37,023 bases of DNA from Acidobacteriota bacterium (GCA_018268935.1 JAFDVS010000088.1:4921-41943); one strand, 5' to 3'. Shown: positions 1 to 8,324, counted from the first letter of the stretch. The notes: a model not told the origin generated them from the sequence alone. Translations and numbers: made by a program.

Positions 1-701
1 TCCCAGAACCAGTGCCAGTTGTACTTGAAGCGGTTCTCGTTGAAGGAGCGCATGGGCGCGGGGCCGAGGAAGAAGCTCCAGTCGATGCCGGGGGGAGTTG
101 CGATGTCAGGCTTGCGACCGATGGAGGGGCGGCGCTTGTAGCAGAGGCCTTTGGCCATGTAGAGCTTGCCGATGGCTCCTTCATGGAGGAGCTTCATGGC
201 GGCGATTTTGTGTGCAGTGCTGCGGCTCTGGGTGCCGGCCTGTACGATGCGATTGTACTTGCGGGCCGCGGCGGTCATTTGCTTGCTTTCGAAGACGTTG
301 TGGGAGACCGGCTTTTCGACGTAGACGTCTTTACCTGCCTGGCAAGCCCAGATGGTGGCGAGCGAGTGCCAGTGGTTGGGCGTGGCGATGGTGACGGCGT
401 CGACGTTTTTGTCTTCGAACAGCTTGCGCATGTCGGAATAGACCTTGGGCTGATGGCCCTTGGCCTTTTGCACGATAGCGACGGCACGCTCCTGCGCGGC
501 CTGATTGACGTCGCAGAGGGCGGCCATGTAGCAATCGAGCTTGAGGAATTCGTTGACATGAGCGGTGCCGCGTCCACCGATTCCGATGACGGCGAGATTG
601 ACACGATCATTGGCGCCGAGAATGGGGCGGGCTTGTGTGGCGATGGCGGCTGCGCCGGCCACTTTTTGCAGCACATCTCGGCGGGAAAGACTGTTGCTCA
701 T
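1..701 (-). CDS. Gfo/Idh/MocA-family oxidoreductase, N-terminal part (cut by window edge)
   Basis: The reading frame is open from ATG at 701 to the window edge, giving about 233 N-terminal residues. It starts MSNSLSRRDVLQ, a twin-arginine export signal, followed by an Ala-rich hydrophobic stretch. A Rossmann NAD(P)-binding segment follows (VNLAVIGIGGRG, Gly-rich loop). Further on are the EKPVSHN motif, with the Lys typical of this family, and a TGTQSRS-like stretch (AGTQSRST). Members of this Tat-exported group act on sugars or inositols with bound NAD(P); the substrate cannot be told here. AAGGAG lies about 11 bases before the ATG, which supports this start. It follows the serine hydrolase gene by 67 bases on the same strand and may share its transcript. 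The C-terminal substrate domain is outside the window. Confidence 0.9.
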   Translation of the reverse strand, partial: MSNSLSRRDVLQKVAGAAAIATQARPILGANDRVNLAVIGIGGRGTAHVNEFLKLDCYMAALCDVNQAAQERAVAIVQKAKGHQPKVYSDMRKLFEDKNVDAVTIATPNHWHSLATIWACQAGKDVYVEKPVSHNVFESKQMTAAARKYNRIVQAGTQSRSTAHKIAAMKLLHEGAIGKLYMAKGLCYKRRPSIGRKPDIATPPGIDWSFFLGPAPMRSFNENRFKYNWHWFW

Positions 702-768
702 GAAGGATTCACTCCTTTTCGGAATCCTCCTGATTATAACTGGAGATAGGGGCGGAAGTAAGCCATTC

Positions 769-2097
769 TCAATCGCCGATGCGTTTGGCAGGCATATCGC
801 GGCCACCCTGGTGGAGGATGAGGGAGGTGACTTTGCCTGCGGCGTCGCGTTTGAACTCGATCTCGGCGCCCACGATTTTGGAGAAGAAGCGATCCTCGGC
901 GGAGGCGGAGATGGGGAGCTTTCCCTGCCCTGTGGCCTGGGTCATCAACTGCTCGCCTTCGCGCCAGATTTTGAGAACGAAGCCGGGACGGAGTTCGTAC
1001 TGGCCGGCGACGGAGTCGAGCTTTTCGGCGGGCAGCTTGATTTCGGTGAGCAGGGGCCGCGGTTTGACGTCTTTGCCGAAGTGGAGCGCAGCGAGTTCGC
1101 GGGCGATGACATCCGCAGCGGGGCCGTTCTGATTGGCGAGAACGACGACGGTGAGCTTGTCGGCAGGGGCGCGCATGAGGCTGGTGTTGAAGCCGTTGAT
1201 GCCGCCGCCGTGGCCGATGACGTCGTGATTTTCGATTTTGGTCATGGTGAGCCCGTAGCCGTAGTTGTTGAGATAAGCCGTGGTCATTTTCGCGTAGTCT
1301 TCCTTGCTGACCACTTTGCCGGATTCGAGGGCATCGGCCCATTTCGCGAGATCGTCGATGGTGGAGTAGAGGGAACCGGCAGCGTGGGGGAGGCTCATGT
1401 CGAGGTAGGGGGCTATTTTGCCGTCGGGCGTGTAGCCGGTGGCGCGGCGGGCAACGATAGTGGTGTTCCAATCGTAGCCGGAGTCTTTGAGACCGAGCGG
1501 ATCGAAGATGTTTTTGCGGAGGTATTCGTCGTAGGAGCCACCGCTGATGCGTTCGATGATGTGGCCGAGCAGGACGTAGCCGGTGTTGTTGTAGGCGAAC
1601 TTGCTGCCGGGTTCGAACTCGAGGGGCTTATCCTGAGTGAGCTTGACGATTTCGACGGGGGTGCGGCGGATCATCGATTGCTTGCTGAAGAAATCGGGGA
1701 TGGCGGTGTAGCTGGGGATTCCGGAAGTGTGGTTGAGGAGGTGATGGATGGTGATTTTTTCCCAGGCTGCGGGAGCATCGGGGTAGTGTTTGGAGACGGG
1801 ATCGGTGAGCGCGATTTTGCCCTTCTCGACGAGTTGGAGGATGGAGGCAGCGGTGAACTGCTTGGTGATGGAGCCGAGGCGGAAGCGGGTGTCGGGGGAA
1901 TTGGGGATGTTCCATTCGCGGTTGGCCTGACCGTAGCCTTTGCGGAAGAGAGGCTGGCCGTCCTTGGTGACGAGCACGGCGCCGGTGAACTGGCCGTCGC
2001 GATGCCAGGAATCGACGTAGGCTTGGGCCTTGGCGGCGTAGTCCTGGGCGGAGAGGAGGGCAGAGGCAGTGAGGAGGAGAAAGGTGAATCGGGTCAT
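769..2097 (-). CDS. Exported serine hydrolase, beta-lactamase class C / penicillin-binding family
   Basis: The protein is 442 aa and begins with a classical signal peptide (MTRFTFLLLTASALLSAQ). The three motifs of the serine beta-lactamase fold are present: Ser76-x-x-Lys79 (SITK, nucleophile and base), Tyr169-Asn-Asn171 (YNN) and His296-Gly-Gly298 (HGG, replacing KTG as in esterase/peptidase members). It should therefore act in the periplasm as a D-aminopeptidase-, carboxypeptidase- or esterase-like enzyme; the substrate is unknown. The last about 120 residues form an extra beta-rich domain common in this family. Its ATG overlaps the stop of the upstream TPR gene by four bases (ATGA, 2094-2097), so the two are very likely translated together. 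Confidence 0.93.
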   Translation of the reverse strand: MTRFTFLLLTASALLSAQDYAAKAQAYVDSWHRDGQFTGAVLVTKDGQPLFRKGYGQANREWNIPNSPDTRFRLGSITKQFTAASILQLVEKGKIALTDPVSKHYPDAPAAWEKITIHHLLNHTSGIPSYTAIPDFFSKQSMIRRTPVEIVKLTQDKPLEFEPGSKFAYNNTGYVLLGHIIERISGGSYDEYLRKNIFDPLGLKDSGYDWNTTIVARRATGYTPDGKIAPYLDMSLPHAAGSLYSTIDDLAKWADALESGKVVSKEDYAKMTTAYLNNYGYGLTMTKIENHDVIGHGGGINGFNTSLMRAPADKLTVVVLANQNGPAADVIARELAALHFGKDVKPRPLLTEIKLPAEKLDSVAGQYELRPGFVLKIWREGEQLMTQATGQGKLPISASAEDRFFSKIVGAEIEFKRDAAGKVTSLILHQGGRDMPAKRIGD

Positions 2098-3203
2098 TTT
2101 TCGCTCTTCTTAGTACGAGATTTCGGGGCGGATTGTTCCTTGAGAAGATCGTCAATCTGCTGACGGATCTTGTCGAGGCGTTCGTGTTTCATAGCGAGTG
2201 ACTGCTGGGCTTGTTTAAGGAGGGCGAGGGCGGCGGGACGATCGCCGTTGGCGAGTTGGATGGTCGCCTCGTTGTGCAGGCCTTTTGCGTAGAGGAGTGC
2301 GCGGATGGCGTTGGCGTTGTCGGCGGCGGCTTTGCGTTTGGGCTCGTCCTTCTGGTCCTGGTAGAGGATGGCGAGTTTGTCGTAGGACCAGGCAACCATG
2401 GGGTGCTCCGCACTGGAGGTTTTGACCCAGAGGTCGAGTTGGCGCTTGTAGACTGTTTCGGCCTCGGCGTATTTTTTCTGGCCGAAGAGGGCGTAGGCGA
2501 GACCGTCGAGGGTGGCGAGAAGATCGGGGTCGTCTTTGCCGAGGAGGGTTTCGCGAATGATGAGGACGCGGCGGAAGGCGGTTTCGGAATCGGGGTAGCT
2601 GCGGAGTGTGGCTTGCGTGACGCCGAGGCGATCGAGGTCGGGGACGAGGGAGGGATGATCCTCGCCCATGAGTTTTCCGCGCAGCCGGAGGGCTTGGCGC
2701 AGGAAGGCCGCGGCCTGGACGTTTTCCTGTTGCTCAATGCAGATGAGCGCCTGGAGGCTGAGCAGGTCGGCGACTTCGATACTTTCGTTCCCGTTGATCT
2801 TGGTGCGCATCATGAGGACGCGCTGCAGGGTTTCCATCGCGGTGGAGAAATCGCCACGCAGGCGGCGGAGTTGGGCCATCTGGATGAGTTCGTCGGCGAG
2901 TTTGGGGTCGTCTCTACCGTTGATGGTTTCGCGCCAGTTGATGGCAAGGTTGAGGTAGTTCTCGGCTTCTTCGTATTCGGCCATGCCGGTGAGGATGGCG
3001 ACGAAGTGCTTCAACGTGGAGTAGCGGAGGACGTTTTCGCGTGGCAGCGTCTGAGCGAAGGTCCAGGCCTGAGTCATGGTGGCTTTGGCGGGGTCGAACT
3101 CGCCTTTGGCCATTTGCTGGCGGGCCGTGGTGATGAGCGCATTGAGATCGGGTTCGGTTTGCTGTGCGGAGGCGAGCATGGCGATTGCGAAGTGGGTGAG
3201 CAA
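2094..3203 (-). CDS. Exported tetratricopeptide-repeat protein
   Basis: I place the start at TTG 3203, giving 369 aa, because GGAGG lies nine bases upstream (3213-3217). The product then begins with a short signal-like stretch ending LASAQQ. The open frame continues further upstream but would run through the divergent sulfatase gene. The body holds tandem helical repeats of the kinesin-light-chain TPR type, with recurring blocks such as AENYLNLAINWRETING, AAAFLRQALRLRGKLMG and AETVYKRQLDLWVK. The C-terminus is Lys-rich. TPR proteins scaffold protein-protein contacts; no partner can be named. It is translationally coupled to the serine hydrolase downstream, which suggests a shared envelope role (inference). 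Confidence 0.87.
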   Translation of the reverse strand: MLTHFAIAMLASAQQTEPDLNALITTARQQMAKGEFDPAKATMTQAWTFAQTLPRENVLRYSTLKHFVAILTGMAEYEEAENYLNLAINWRETINGRDDPKLADELIQMAQLRRLRGDFSTAMETLQRVLMMRTKINGNESIEVADLLSLQALICIEQQENVQAAAFLRQALRLRGKLMGEDHPSLVPDLDRLGVTQATLRSYPDSETAFRRVLIIRETLLGKDDPDLLATLDGLAYALFGQKKYAEAETVYKRQLDLWVKTSSAEHPMVAWSYDKLAILYQDQKDEPKRKAAADNANAIRALLYAKGLHNEATIQLANGDRPAALALLKQAQQSLAMKHERLDKIRQQIDDLLKEQSAPKSRTKKSEK

Positions 3204-3212
3204 TTGTGATAA

Positions 3213-3217
3213 CCTCC
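3213..3217 (-). promoter_or_regulatory. Ribosome binding site fixing a TTG start
   Basis: On the minus strand GGAGG sits nine bases before TTG at 3203. No ATG or GTG in the same frame has such a site and also yields a signal peptide; ATG at 3179 would remove it. The site lies in the 22-base gap between two divergent start codons. Confidence 0.6.
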
Positions 3218-3225
3218 ACAGCGAG

Positions 3226-4758
3226 ATGCTTAGCCGACGCGAATTTCTGGGCACAACCGCGGCCGCGGGCGCGACCGCTTCCGCGCAAAAGAAAAAAGCA
3301 CCGAACATCCTTTTCATTATGGTGGATGAAATGCGGTGGGACGCACTGGGTGCGGAGAAACATCCGGTGGTGGAGACTCCGAACCTGGACCGGCTGGCAA
3401 AACAGGGCGTGCGATTTTCCGAGGCGTATACGGTGGCCCCGGTGTGTTCGCCTTCGCGGGCGTGCACATTTACGGGCCGTTACGCGGATGTGGTGGGTGT
3501 GACATCGAATGGGATTCCGGCCAATGACGGGGAGATTTTTCTGCCGTCGATTTTGCAGCATTACGGGTATCACACGGCGATCAGCGGGAAGTTGCACTAC
3601 ACGCCGCACCGGTTTGCCTATGGTTTCGATCAATTCTGGAGTTTCACGGCGGAAGGGCCGACTCCGGAGTTGGGGTTGAATGCGCACTTAGTGAAGAAGT
3701 ATGGGAAAGGGGCGCGAAAATGGGATTCGCGCGAGGGCACGTGTCCTTGGCCGGATGATCCGCTGGGACGGGATGTGGGCATCTTCAAATACAAAGATGA
3801 GGATTTTGAGACGCAGTGGCTGACGGAGCGCTCGATTGAATATTTGCGGAGCCGGAAGGGGAAGGATCAGCCGTGGTTTCTGTTCACGAGTTATTTGAAG
3901 CCACATTCGCCAAGCGTGGAGCCGGAATCGTGGTTTCACAAGTATGATCCGAAGGCGATTCCGGTGCCGAAGCTTCCGGCTAACGCGAAGGAGGTTCGGG
4001 CGCAGCAGCAGGGCCGAGGGAAGCGGGCTTATATCGACGATGAGCAAATGCTGCGGGTGATGAGCGCGGCGTATTATGCGGCGATTGCTCACGTAGATCA
4101 TGAAGTGGGACGGCTGCTGGGTGAGTTGGAGAAGCTGGGGATGGCGGATAACACGATCATTCTCTTTACGGCGGATCACGGGAATATGCTGGGGGATCGG
4201 GGGCGATTCTTCAAGGGGATTATGTACGAGGGCTCGTCGCATGTGCCTTTGATCTGGCGGGGAGTGAAAGGGGCTTCGGAGAACAAGGGGCACGTGGTGG
4301 ACAAGGTGGTGGAGAATACGGATCTGCTGCCGACGATTCTGGAGAGTGCCGGATTGCCGGTGCCGGAGCGCGTGCAGGGACGGAGCTTTTTGAAGCTGGC
4401 GCGAGGGAAGGATGCGCAGTGGAAGGATCGCTGCTATTCGCAATTGCGGACGGCGATGGTGCGCACCGGACAGTGGAAGCTGATTGATAACAGCCGCAAC
4501 TTGTCGGGGGCGTTTGAGCTTTACGATTTGAAGAACGATCCGAAGGAGGAGCGGAACCTGGCGGGGGATGCGCGGTTGCGGGACCGGGTGGAGGAGTACA
4601 AACGGCAGTTGACGGCGTGGCGTGCGGATAAGCCGGCGCCGGTGAAGATCGTGGGGATGAAGACTCCGGAGTATGCGTTGATTGATGCGGCGGAACGGAA
4701 GGAAGCAGTGGAGAATGCTCCAGACCGGGTGCAGCGGGAGTTGCCGCGGAGACGGTAA
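3226..4758 (+). CDS. Tat-exported sulfatase (formylglycine-dependent, S1 type)
   Basis: The protein is 510 aa from ATG 3226. MLSRREFLGTTAAAG is a twin-arginine signal, which is the reason for this start; the open frame upstream lies inside the divergent TPR gene. The alkaline-phosphatase-fold sulfatase opens with PNILFIMVDEMRWD, the metal-binding Asp pair region. The sulfatase signature CSPSR starts at Cys74, which must be oxidised to formylglycine. FTADHGNMLGDRG supplies the second metal-ligand segment, and the C-terminal KNDPKEERNLA block is typical. It probably removes sulfate from a polysaccharide or small sulfate ester in the periplasm. No formylglycine-generating enzyme is visible in the window. 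Its start is only 22 bases from the divergent TPR start, so the promoter must overlap that gene. Confidence 0.93.
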   Translation: MLSRREFLGTTAAAGATASAQKKKAPNILFIMVDEMRWDALGAEKHPVVETPNLDRLAKQGVRFSEAYTVAPVCSPSRACTFTGRYADVVGVTSNGIPANDGEIFLPSILQHYGYHTAISGKLHYTPHRFAYGFDQFWSFTAEGPTPELGLNAHLVKKYGKGARKWDSREGTCPWPDDPLGRDVGIFKYKDEDFETQWLTERSIEYLRSRKGKDQPWFLFTSYLKPHSPSVEPESWFHKYDPKAIPVPKLPANAKEVRAQQQGRGKRAYIDDEQMLRVMSAAYYAAIAHVDHEVGRLLGELEKLGMADNTIILFTADHGNMLGDRGRFFKGIMYEGSSHVPLIWRGVKGASENKGHVVDKVVENTDLLPTILESAGLPVPERVQGRSFLKLARGKDAQWKDRCYSQLRTAMVRTGQWKLIDNSRNLSGAFELYDLKNDPKEERNLAGDARLRDRVEEYKRQLTAWRADKPAPVKIVGMKTPEYALIDAAERKEAVENAPDRVQRELPRRR

Positions 4759-4763
4759 GTGCC

Positions 4764-4781
4764 GTCCACATATAAGTGGAC
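4764..4781. promoter_or_regulatory. Perfect palindromic operator of the toxin-antitoxin pair
   Basis: GTCCAC-ATATAA-GTGGAC is a perfect inverted repeat with six-base arms and a six-base spacer, placed directly before a TATAAT box and the antitoxin gene. Ribbon-helix-helix antitoxins bind such repeats and repress their own operon, so this is the likely autoregulatory operator (inference from position). A stem-loop terminator for the sulfatase gene is the alternative, but no T-run follows. Confidence 0.6.
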
Positions 4782-4782
4782 G

Positions 4783-4788
4783 TATAAT
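4783..4788 (+). promoter_or_regulatory. Candidate -10 box (TATAAT) of the toxin-antitoxin operon
   Basis: A consensus TATAAT ends eight bases before the antitoxin ATG (4796), so transcription would begin at or next to the start codon and the mRNA would be nearly leaderless. The -35 region at about 4760-4765 (TGCCGT) is poor. The palindrome at 4764-4781 fills the spacer. Confidence 0.5.
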
Positions 4789-4795
4789 TGGAGTA

Positions 4796-5026
4796 ATGGC
4801 ACAGATCACGATTTACGTCGATGATAGGACCCTGGAGCAGGTTGATCAAGCAACCAAGTCATCGGGTGTATCGAAGAGCAAGTGGATCACAGAGAGCATT
4901 CAGTTGCGCCTGCGCGCGGAATGGCCGGAATCGGTGAAGGCGTTGGCGGGTGCCTGGAAGGACTTCCCGTTAGCCGAGGAGATTCGAGCCAAACAGGGGA
5001 AGGATAGCCGCAGGGAGAAGCTCTGA
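4796..5026 (+). CDS. Ribbon-helix-helix antitoxin (CopG/VapB-like)
   Basis: The product is 76 aa from ATG 4796. The N-terminus QITIYVDDRTLEQVDQAT followed by SGVSKSKWITESIQLRL reads as a ribbon-helix-helix DNA-binding fold: a beta strand and two helices over residues 2-40. The charged C-terminal tail (about 45-76, ending RAKQGKDSRREKL) should wrap and inhibit the toxin. The stop codon overlaps the toxin start by one base (TGATG at 5024-5028), the usual antitoxin-first arrangement. GGAG sits only two bases before the ATG, too close to be a normal ribosome site. With the TATAAT box just upstream, this suggests leaderless translation. Confidence 0.88.
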   Translation: MAQITIYVDDRTLEQVDQATKSSGVSKSKWITESIQLRLRAEWPESVKALAGAWKDFPLAEEIRAKQGKDSRREKL

Positions 5027-5418
5027 TGTTCGCACTCGACACGAACACAGTGATCTACTTCTTCAAAGGGCTGGGGAGGGTGGGCGACCGGCTGCTGTTC
5101 ACGCGCCCCTCTGAGATCGCGATTCCCGCCGTGGTTCTATTCGAACTCGAGAATGGCATCGCACAATCCAGTTCGCCGGGGAAGAGACGTTCGCAACTGG
5201 ACACGTTCCTTGGGGCGGTCACGATACTTCCATTCGACAAGGTGGCTGCGCAAGCCGCCGCGCACACAGATGCGGCATTGCGAAAAACGGGTAAAGCCAT
5301 TGGGCCAATGGACACGCTAATCGCAGGGATTGCGCTTGCCCACGATGCCACACTGGTGACACATAATACTTCCGAGTTTCGGCGGGTGCGGGGTTTGCGC
5401 GTTGAAGATTGGTATTAG
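5026..5418 (+). CDS. vapC: PIN-domain ribonuclease toxin, VapC family
   Basis: The product is 130 aa, the normal length for VapC toxins. The acidic metal site of PIN nucleases is complete: Asp5 in the opening FALDTNTVIY, Glu40 in VVLFELENG, Asp96 in GPMDTLIAG, and the THNTSEF segment near 112-118 that carries the fourth position. Family members cut tRNA or rRNA when freed from their antitoxin. The gene follows its antitoxin with a one-base overlap. The PIN family is well established; the RNA target is not predictable from this sequence. Confidence 0.92.
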   Translation: MFALDTNTVIYFFKGLGRVGDRLLFTRPSEIAIPAVVLFELENGIAQSSSPGKRRSQLDTFLGAVTILPFDKVAAQAAAHTDAALRKTGKAIGPMDTLIAGIALAHDATLVTHNTSEFRRVRGLRVEDWY

Positions 5419-5428
5419 CAGACCCCAG

Positions 5429-6604
5429 TCAAATGACGGCGGGGAGTGCAGCAGATAGCTGGGGGCATCCGGTGACAGCCTCGGCGTAGGCCTGGTAGAC
5501 GCGTTGGAAGACGGAGTCCCAGGATTGCGCCTCGGCGAACTGGCGGGCGGCTTGGCCCATGGACCTGCGGAGTGGCAGATTGCGGGCGAGGAGCGCTACG
5601 TGTTCGGTGAAGGCATCTGGCGAATCGGCGACGAAGCCGGTTTCGCCATGTTTGACGAGGAAGCGCGGGCCGCCTTTGTTGGAGACCACGGCGGGGACAC
5701 CGGAAGCCATGGCTTCGACTACAACATTTCCATAGGTATCTGTCTCGGAGGGAAAAACGAAGATGTCCATGGCGGAGTAGGCCTCGGCGAGCGCTTCCCC
5801 TTTGAGAACGCCGGTGAAGACGGCATTGCGAAGATTGGCTTCGAGCCAGGGACGCTCGCCGCCTTCGCCGACAATCAGGAAGCGGCAGAGACCGGGGTAG
5901 CCTTCGTCGAGCTTACGTTGCAGGCTGGCGAGGGAGCGGAGGTTCTTTTCGGCAGTGAGGCGGCCGGTGAAGCCGAGCAGGATATTCGATTTTGGGGCGT
6001 GCGTTCTGGGGCGGAAGAGAGTTGTGTCGCAGCCGCGCGTCATGCGGTAGACGGGCCGACCGGTGCGCTGCTGGAGCATCTGGAGGAGTTCCGGACTGGG
6101 TGCGAGGAGAACCTTTCCTAATTTGTAGAAGCGGCACACGGCGTCGAGGATTTTGCGTTCGGCGAAGGAGGCGATGGGCTCTGAGACATGGAGATTGCGA
6201 AGGCGGCGGGCGGCGAACTCGTGGACGTTGGTGTGCCAGGAAATGACGAGCGGAATGCGGAGATCGTGAGCGAGCCATGCGCCGAGAATGCCGGCGTCGC
6301 CGGGCCCGGTAATGTGCACTACATCGGGGCGAAACCGGCGCAACTCGTCGCGCAGCAGGCTGCGATGGCGGAACAATGCGGCATCGAACCAAAGGTCGCA
6401 ATCGACGGCGACTTTGGCCCAGGTGCGGTCCAGTTCGACACGGCGATAGTCCCCATGGGTTTCGGCGTGGAGTCGAGGACCGTAGTGGATAGAGAGAAAG
6501 GGATAGCGCTGACGTTGCGCCCAGGCATCCAATTGACGGCTGGTGAGTGCGACCCCGTTTACTTCGTGGAAGCAATCGGGCATGAAGGCAACGCGAGGGA
6601 TCAT
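5429..6604 (-). CDS. GT4-family glycosyltransferase
   Basis: The product is 391 aa with the two Rossmann-like halves of the GT-B fold. The N-terminal acceptor half has the NGVALTSRQL loop and DVVHITGPGDAG, and the C-terminal donor half opens with LGFTGRLTAEKNL. The donor site reads SETDTYGNVVVEAMASG. Glu297 keeps the second glutamate of the E-x7-E pattern and Asp289 stands in for the first, as in the subgroup that glycosylates lipids (MgtA/PimB/SQDX-like). The enzyme would be cytoplasmic or peripheral at the inner membrane. Its ATG overlaps the stop of the PHP gene by four bases (6601-6604), so both are probably made from one message. Substrate assignment beyond a nucleotide-sugar donor would be a guess. 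Confidence 0.92.
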   Translation of the reverse strand: MIPRVAFMPDCFHEVNGVALTSRQLDAWAQRQRYPFLSIHYGPRLHAETHGDYRRVELDRTWAKVAVDCDLWFDAALFRHRSLLRDELRRFRPDVVHITGPGDAGILGAWLAHDLRIPLVISWHTNVHEFAARRLRNLHVSEPIASFAERKILDAVCRFYKLGKVLLAPSPELLQMLQQRTGRPVYRMTRGCDTTLFRPRTHAPKSNILLGFTGRLTAEKNLRSLASLQRKLDEGYPGLCRFLIVGEGGERPWLEANLRNAVFTGVLKGEALAEAYSAMDIFVFPSETDTYGNVVVEAMASGVPAVVSNKGGPRFLVKHGETGFVADSPDAFTEHVALLARNLPLRRSMGQAARQFAEAQSWDSVFQRVYQAYAEAVTGCPQLSAALPAVI

Positions 6605-7731
6605 GAAGGCATCTCCTGATTGCGCAGCGCGGCACGGACGAGGACCCGGATACCCGGATTGGTGAACCAGTGGACGAGAGCGACGAAATGGCGGACAACA
6701 GCCGGGCCTTGCCCACGCCAGATTTGCGAGAACGAAGCGACATCGCCGTTGTCAAGCCGGTAGTACACGCGGTCCGCCCAGGACTGCCGACCGGCAGCGT
6801 CGGGCATATCCTGCAGTGCATCCCGAAGGACTTCGAAACAGCGCAGGCCGAGAGGCTCGAGGCACTGCGGCATGAGCAGAACATGACTTTGCTTGTCGAT
6901 GCGGATTTCGTGAACAAACGCGGAGAAGGAACGGGCATTAGAGAGGTTCAGCATGGCGTTTGGCTCGCAGCCATGGCGGTCTCCACCGGAGACAACGGGA
7001 AGAGAGACGGCTTGGCCGAGTTGTATGACGGCTCTGTTTTCGCGCCAGGAGCGGAGGCCGTTGAGTTCGAGGGAGTGGATACGGGTGGCGTGGTTGCGGA
7101 GAAACGCGTCGAGCGTGGCTTTGTGGCTGGCCGCGCCGATGGCGGCCTCGTCCCACATGGGGTGGTTGAGGACGATGAGAGTGTCCGGCAGGGCATTGAG
7201 GGCTTCGAGCAACTCGGCGAGGTGGTGCGGACGCGGGGTTGAGGTGTAGGCTTGCATGGCGTGCATCCATTCCGCCGCCGCGGTGAGAGGGAGGTTGTGG
7301 ACCCCGAGGTGGAAAAAAGTTCGCTGATAGGGGACGGTCCATTCGACGGAGATGGGAGCGGGGTGGGCAGGACGAGCCGCGTGGAGCAGCATGGGGGCAT
7401 CGATGGAGTCGTGGTCGGAGAGGGAGACAAAGGATTCGAGGCCGAGCCTGTCTTCGATCTGCGCAGCCTCAATGCGGAAGGCTTCGGCGGCGCTGAGAGG
7501 AGGAGTCCACCAGGCACGGGAATAGTCGATCGGTCGTCCTTCGCGAGCTTGGTAGCGGCGTTCCTGCTCGGCTACCAAGTCGCGGAGGATGGGAATTTTC
7601 GGGACGTAGCGAGGGATGAAGTCGAGGCTCTCGCGGGAGTGCAACGTATGGCTATGGAGAGAGACTCCGGTACGGAATCCGAGTTGTACTGCCTTTCGGT
7701 TCCAGTGGAAATGCAGTTTGGATTGGTTCAT
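6601..7731 (-). CDS. PHP-domain metal-dependent phosphoesterase
   Basis: The product is 376 aa. The PHP metal-binding motifs appear in order: HSH (His26, His28), SDHD (Asp106, His107, Asp108), Glu130, His141/His145, NHPMW (His190) and GGDRHG (Asp251, His253). This is a complete set for a trinuclear metal site hydrolysing phosphoesters. There is no polymerase or kinase domain, so it is a stand-alone PHP enzyme. The C-terminal about 100 residues, rich in Trp and Arg, have no motif I recognise. The gene is coupled by a four-base overlap to the GT4 gene and lies 32 bases after the small membrane protein gene. A role in making or recycling a phosphorylated glycolipid or sugar would fit, but is inference. 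Confidence 0.87.
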   Translation of the reverse strand: MNQSKLHFHWNRKAVQLGFRTGVSLHSHTLHSRESLDFIPRYVPKIPILRDLVAEQERRYQAREGRPIDYSRAWWTPPLSAAEAFRIEAAQIEDRLGLESFVSLSDHDSIDAPMLLHAARPAHPAPISVEWTVPYQRTFFHLGVHNLPLTAAAEWMHAMQAYTSTPRPHHLAELLEALNALPDTLIVLNHPMWDEAAIGAASHKATLDAFLRNHATRIHSLELNGLRSWRENRAVIQLGQAVSLPVVSGGDRHGCEPNAMLNLSNARSFSAFVHEIRIDKQSHVLLMPQCLEPLGLRCFEVLRDALQDMPDAAGRQSWADRVYYRLDNGDVASFSQIWRGQGPAVVRHFVALVHWFTNPGIRVLVRAALRNQEMPS

Positions 7732-7763
7732 GGGTGGAGTTGTGTGTGCGACCCATGATCGCT

Positions 7764-8324
7764 TCAGGAGTTTTCAGAGAGATCGCGGTTCTGTGAACGA
7801 ATTGCTAAAACATAATTGGGTTCGGGTGTTTGAAACGGTTTTGACACGGCGCGGATGGGGAGGGCCAGGAATCCCTTGAGCATGGCGGGGGTGCGGCGGA
7901 GGTCGGAACGGAGAGTGGCGGAGCCTTTGCCGGAAAGAAAAGCGCCCTGACGGGCGGCGTGGAGGTGGAACAGCGTAGAGATCAACGTGAAGCAGATGGA
8001 AGCCTTCATGCCCGTGGCCAGATGCGGAGTGCCGCGGAGGGTGTGCATGACGAATTCAATAGAGTGCGCCATGGTGGGCAGCAGGATCAGGGCGATGAGG
8101 GTGCCTTTCCAGCGTGGCGTAATGAAGCGCAGGCGTTGTGTGAGGCTGCCGTAGAAGCCAGCGGTGACGGAGCGCAGGGCGGCTTCAGCAGCCATGGCCG
8201 CGGCTGCTGCCTGCCAGCCGGACTTCCATGTGGTGGCGAAGAAAATCAAACCGCGTAAAAGGGCACTGAGAAACGCCGTCTTCCAGTTCCAGCGAAGAAA
8301 CAACGCGTTGCGCAATGGCTTCAT
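7764..8324 (-). CDS. Small membrane protein of unknown family
   Basis: I chose ATG 8324 (186 aa) because GGAGG lies eleven bases upstream and the product then starts MKPLRNALFLRWNWK, a positively charged end before a membrane helix. The open frame continues about 110 codons upstream but with poor composition, and it collides with the divergent gene. Hydrophobic stretches lie at about 17-33, 74-96 and 107-122. The C-terminal third (about 130-186) is polar, Arg/Lys-rich and probably cytoplasmic. I do not recognise the family. It is first in an apparent operon with the PHP phosphoesterase and GT4 glycosyltransferase, so it may anchor or serve that pathway. Confidence 0.65.
   Translation of the reverse strand: MKPLRNALFLRWNWKTAFLSALLRGLIFFATTWKSGWQAAAAAMAAEAALRSVTAGFYGSLTQRLRFITPRWKGTLIALILLPTMAHSIEFVMHTLRGTPHLATGMKASICFTLISTLFHLHAARQGAFLSGKGSATLRSDLRRTPAMLKGFLALPIRAVSKPFQTPEPNYVLAIRSQNRDLSENS

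Noticed and set aside
565..2163. Open frame of 532 codons on the plus strand
   Set aside because: It is antisense to the serine hydrolase, which has all three catalytic motifs and a signal peptide. The antisense product is Gly/Glu/Val-rich without any motif.
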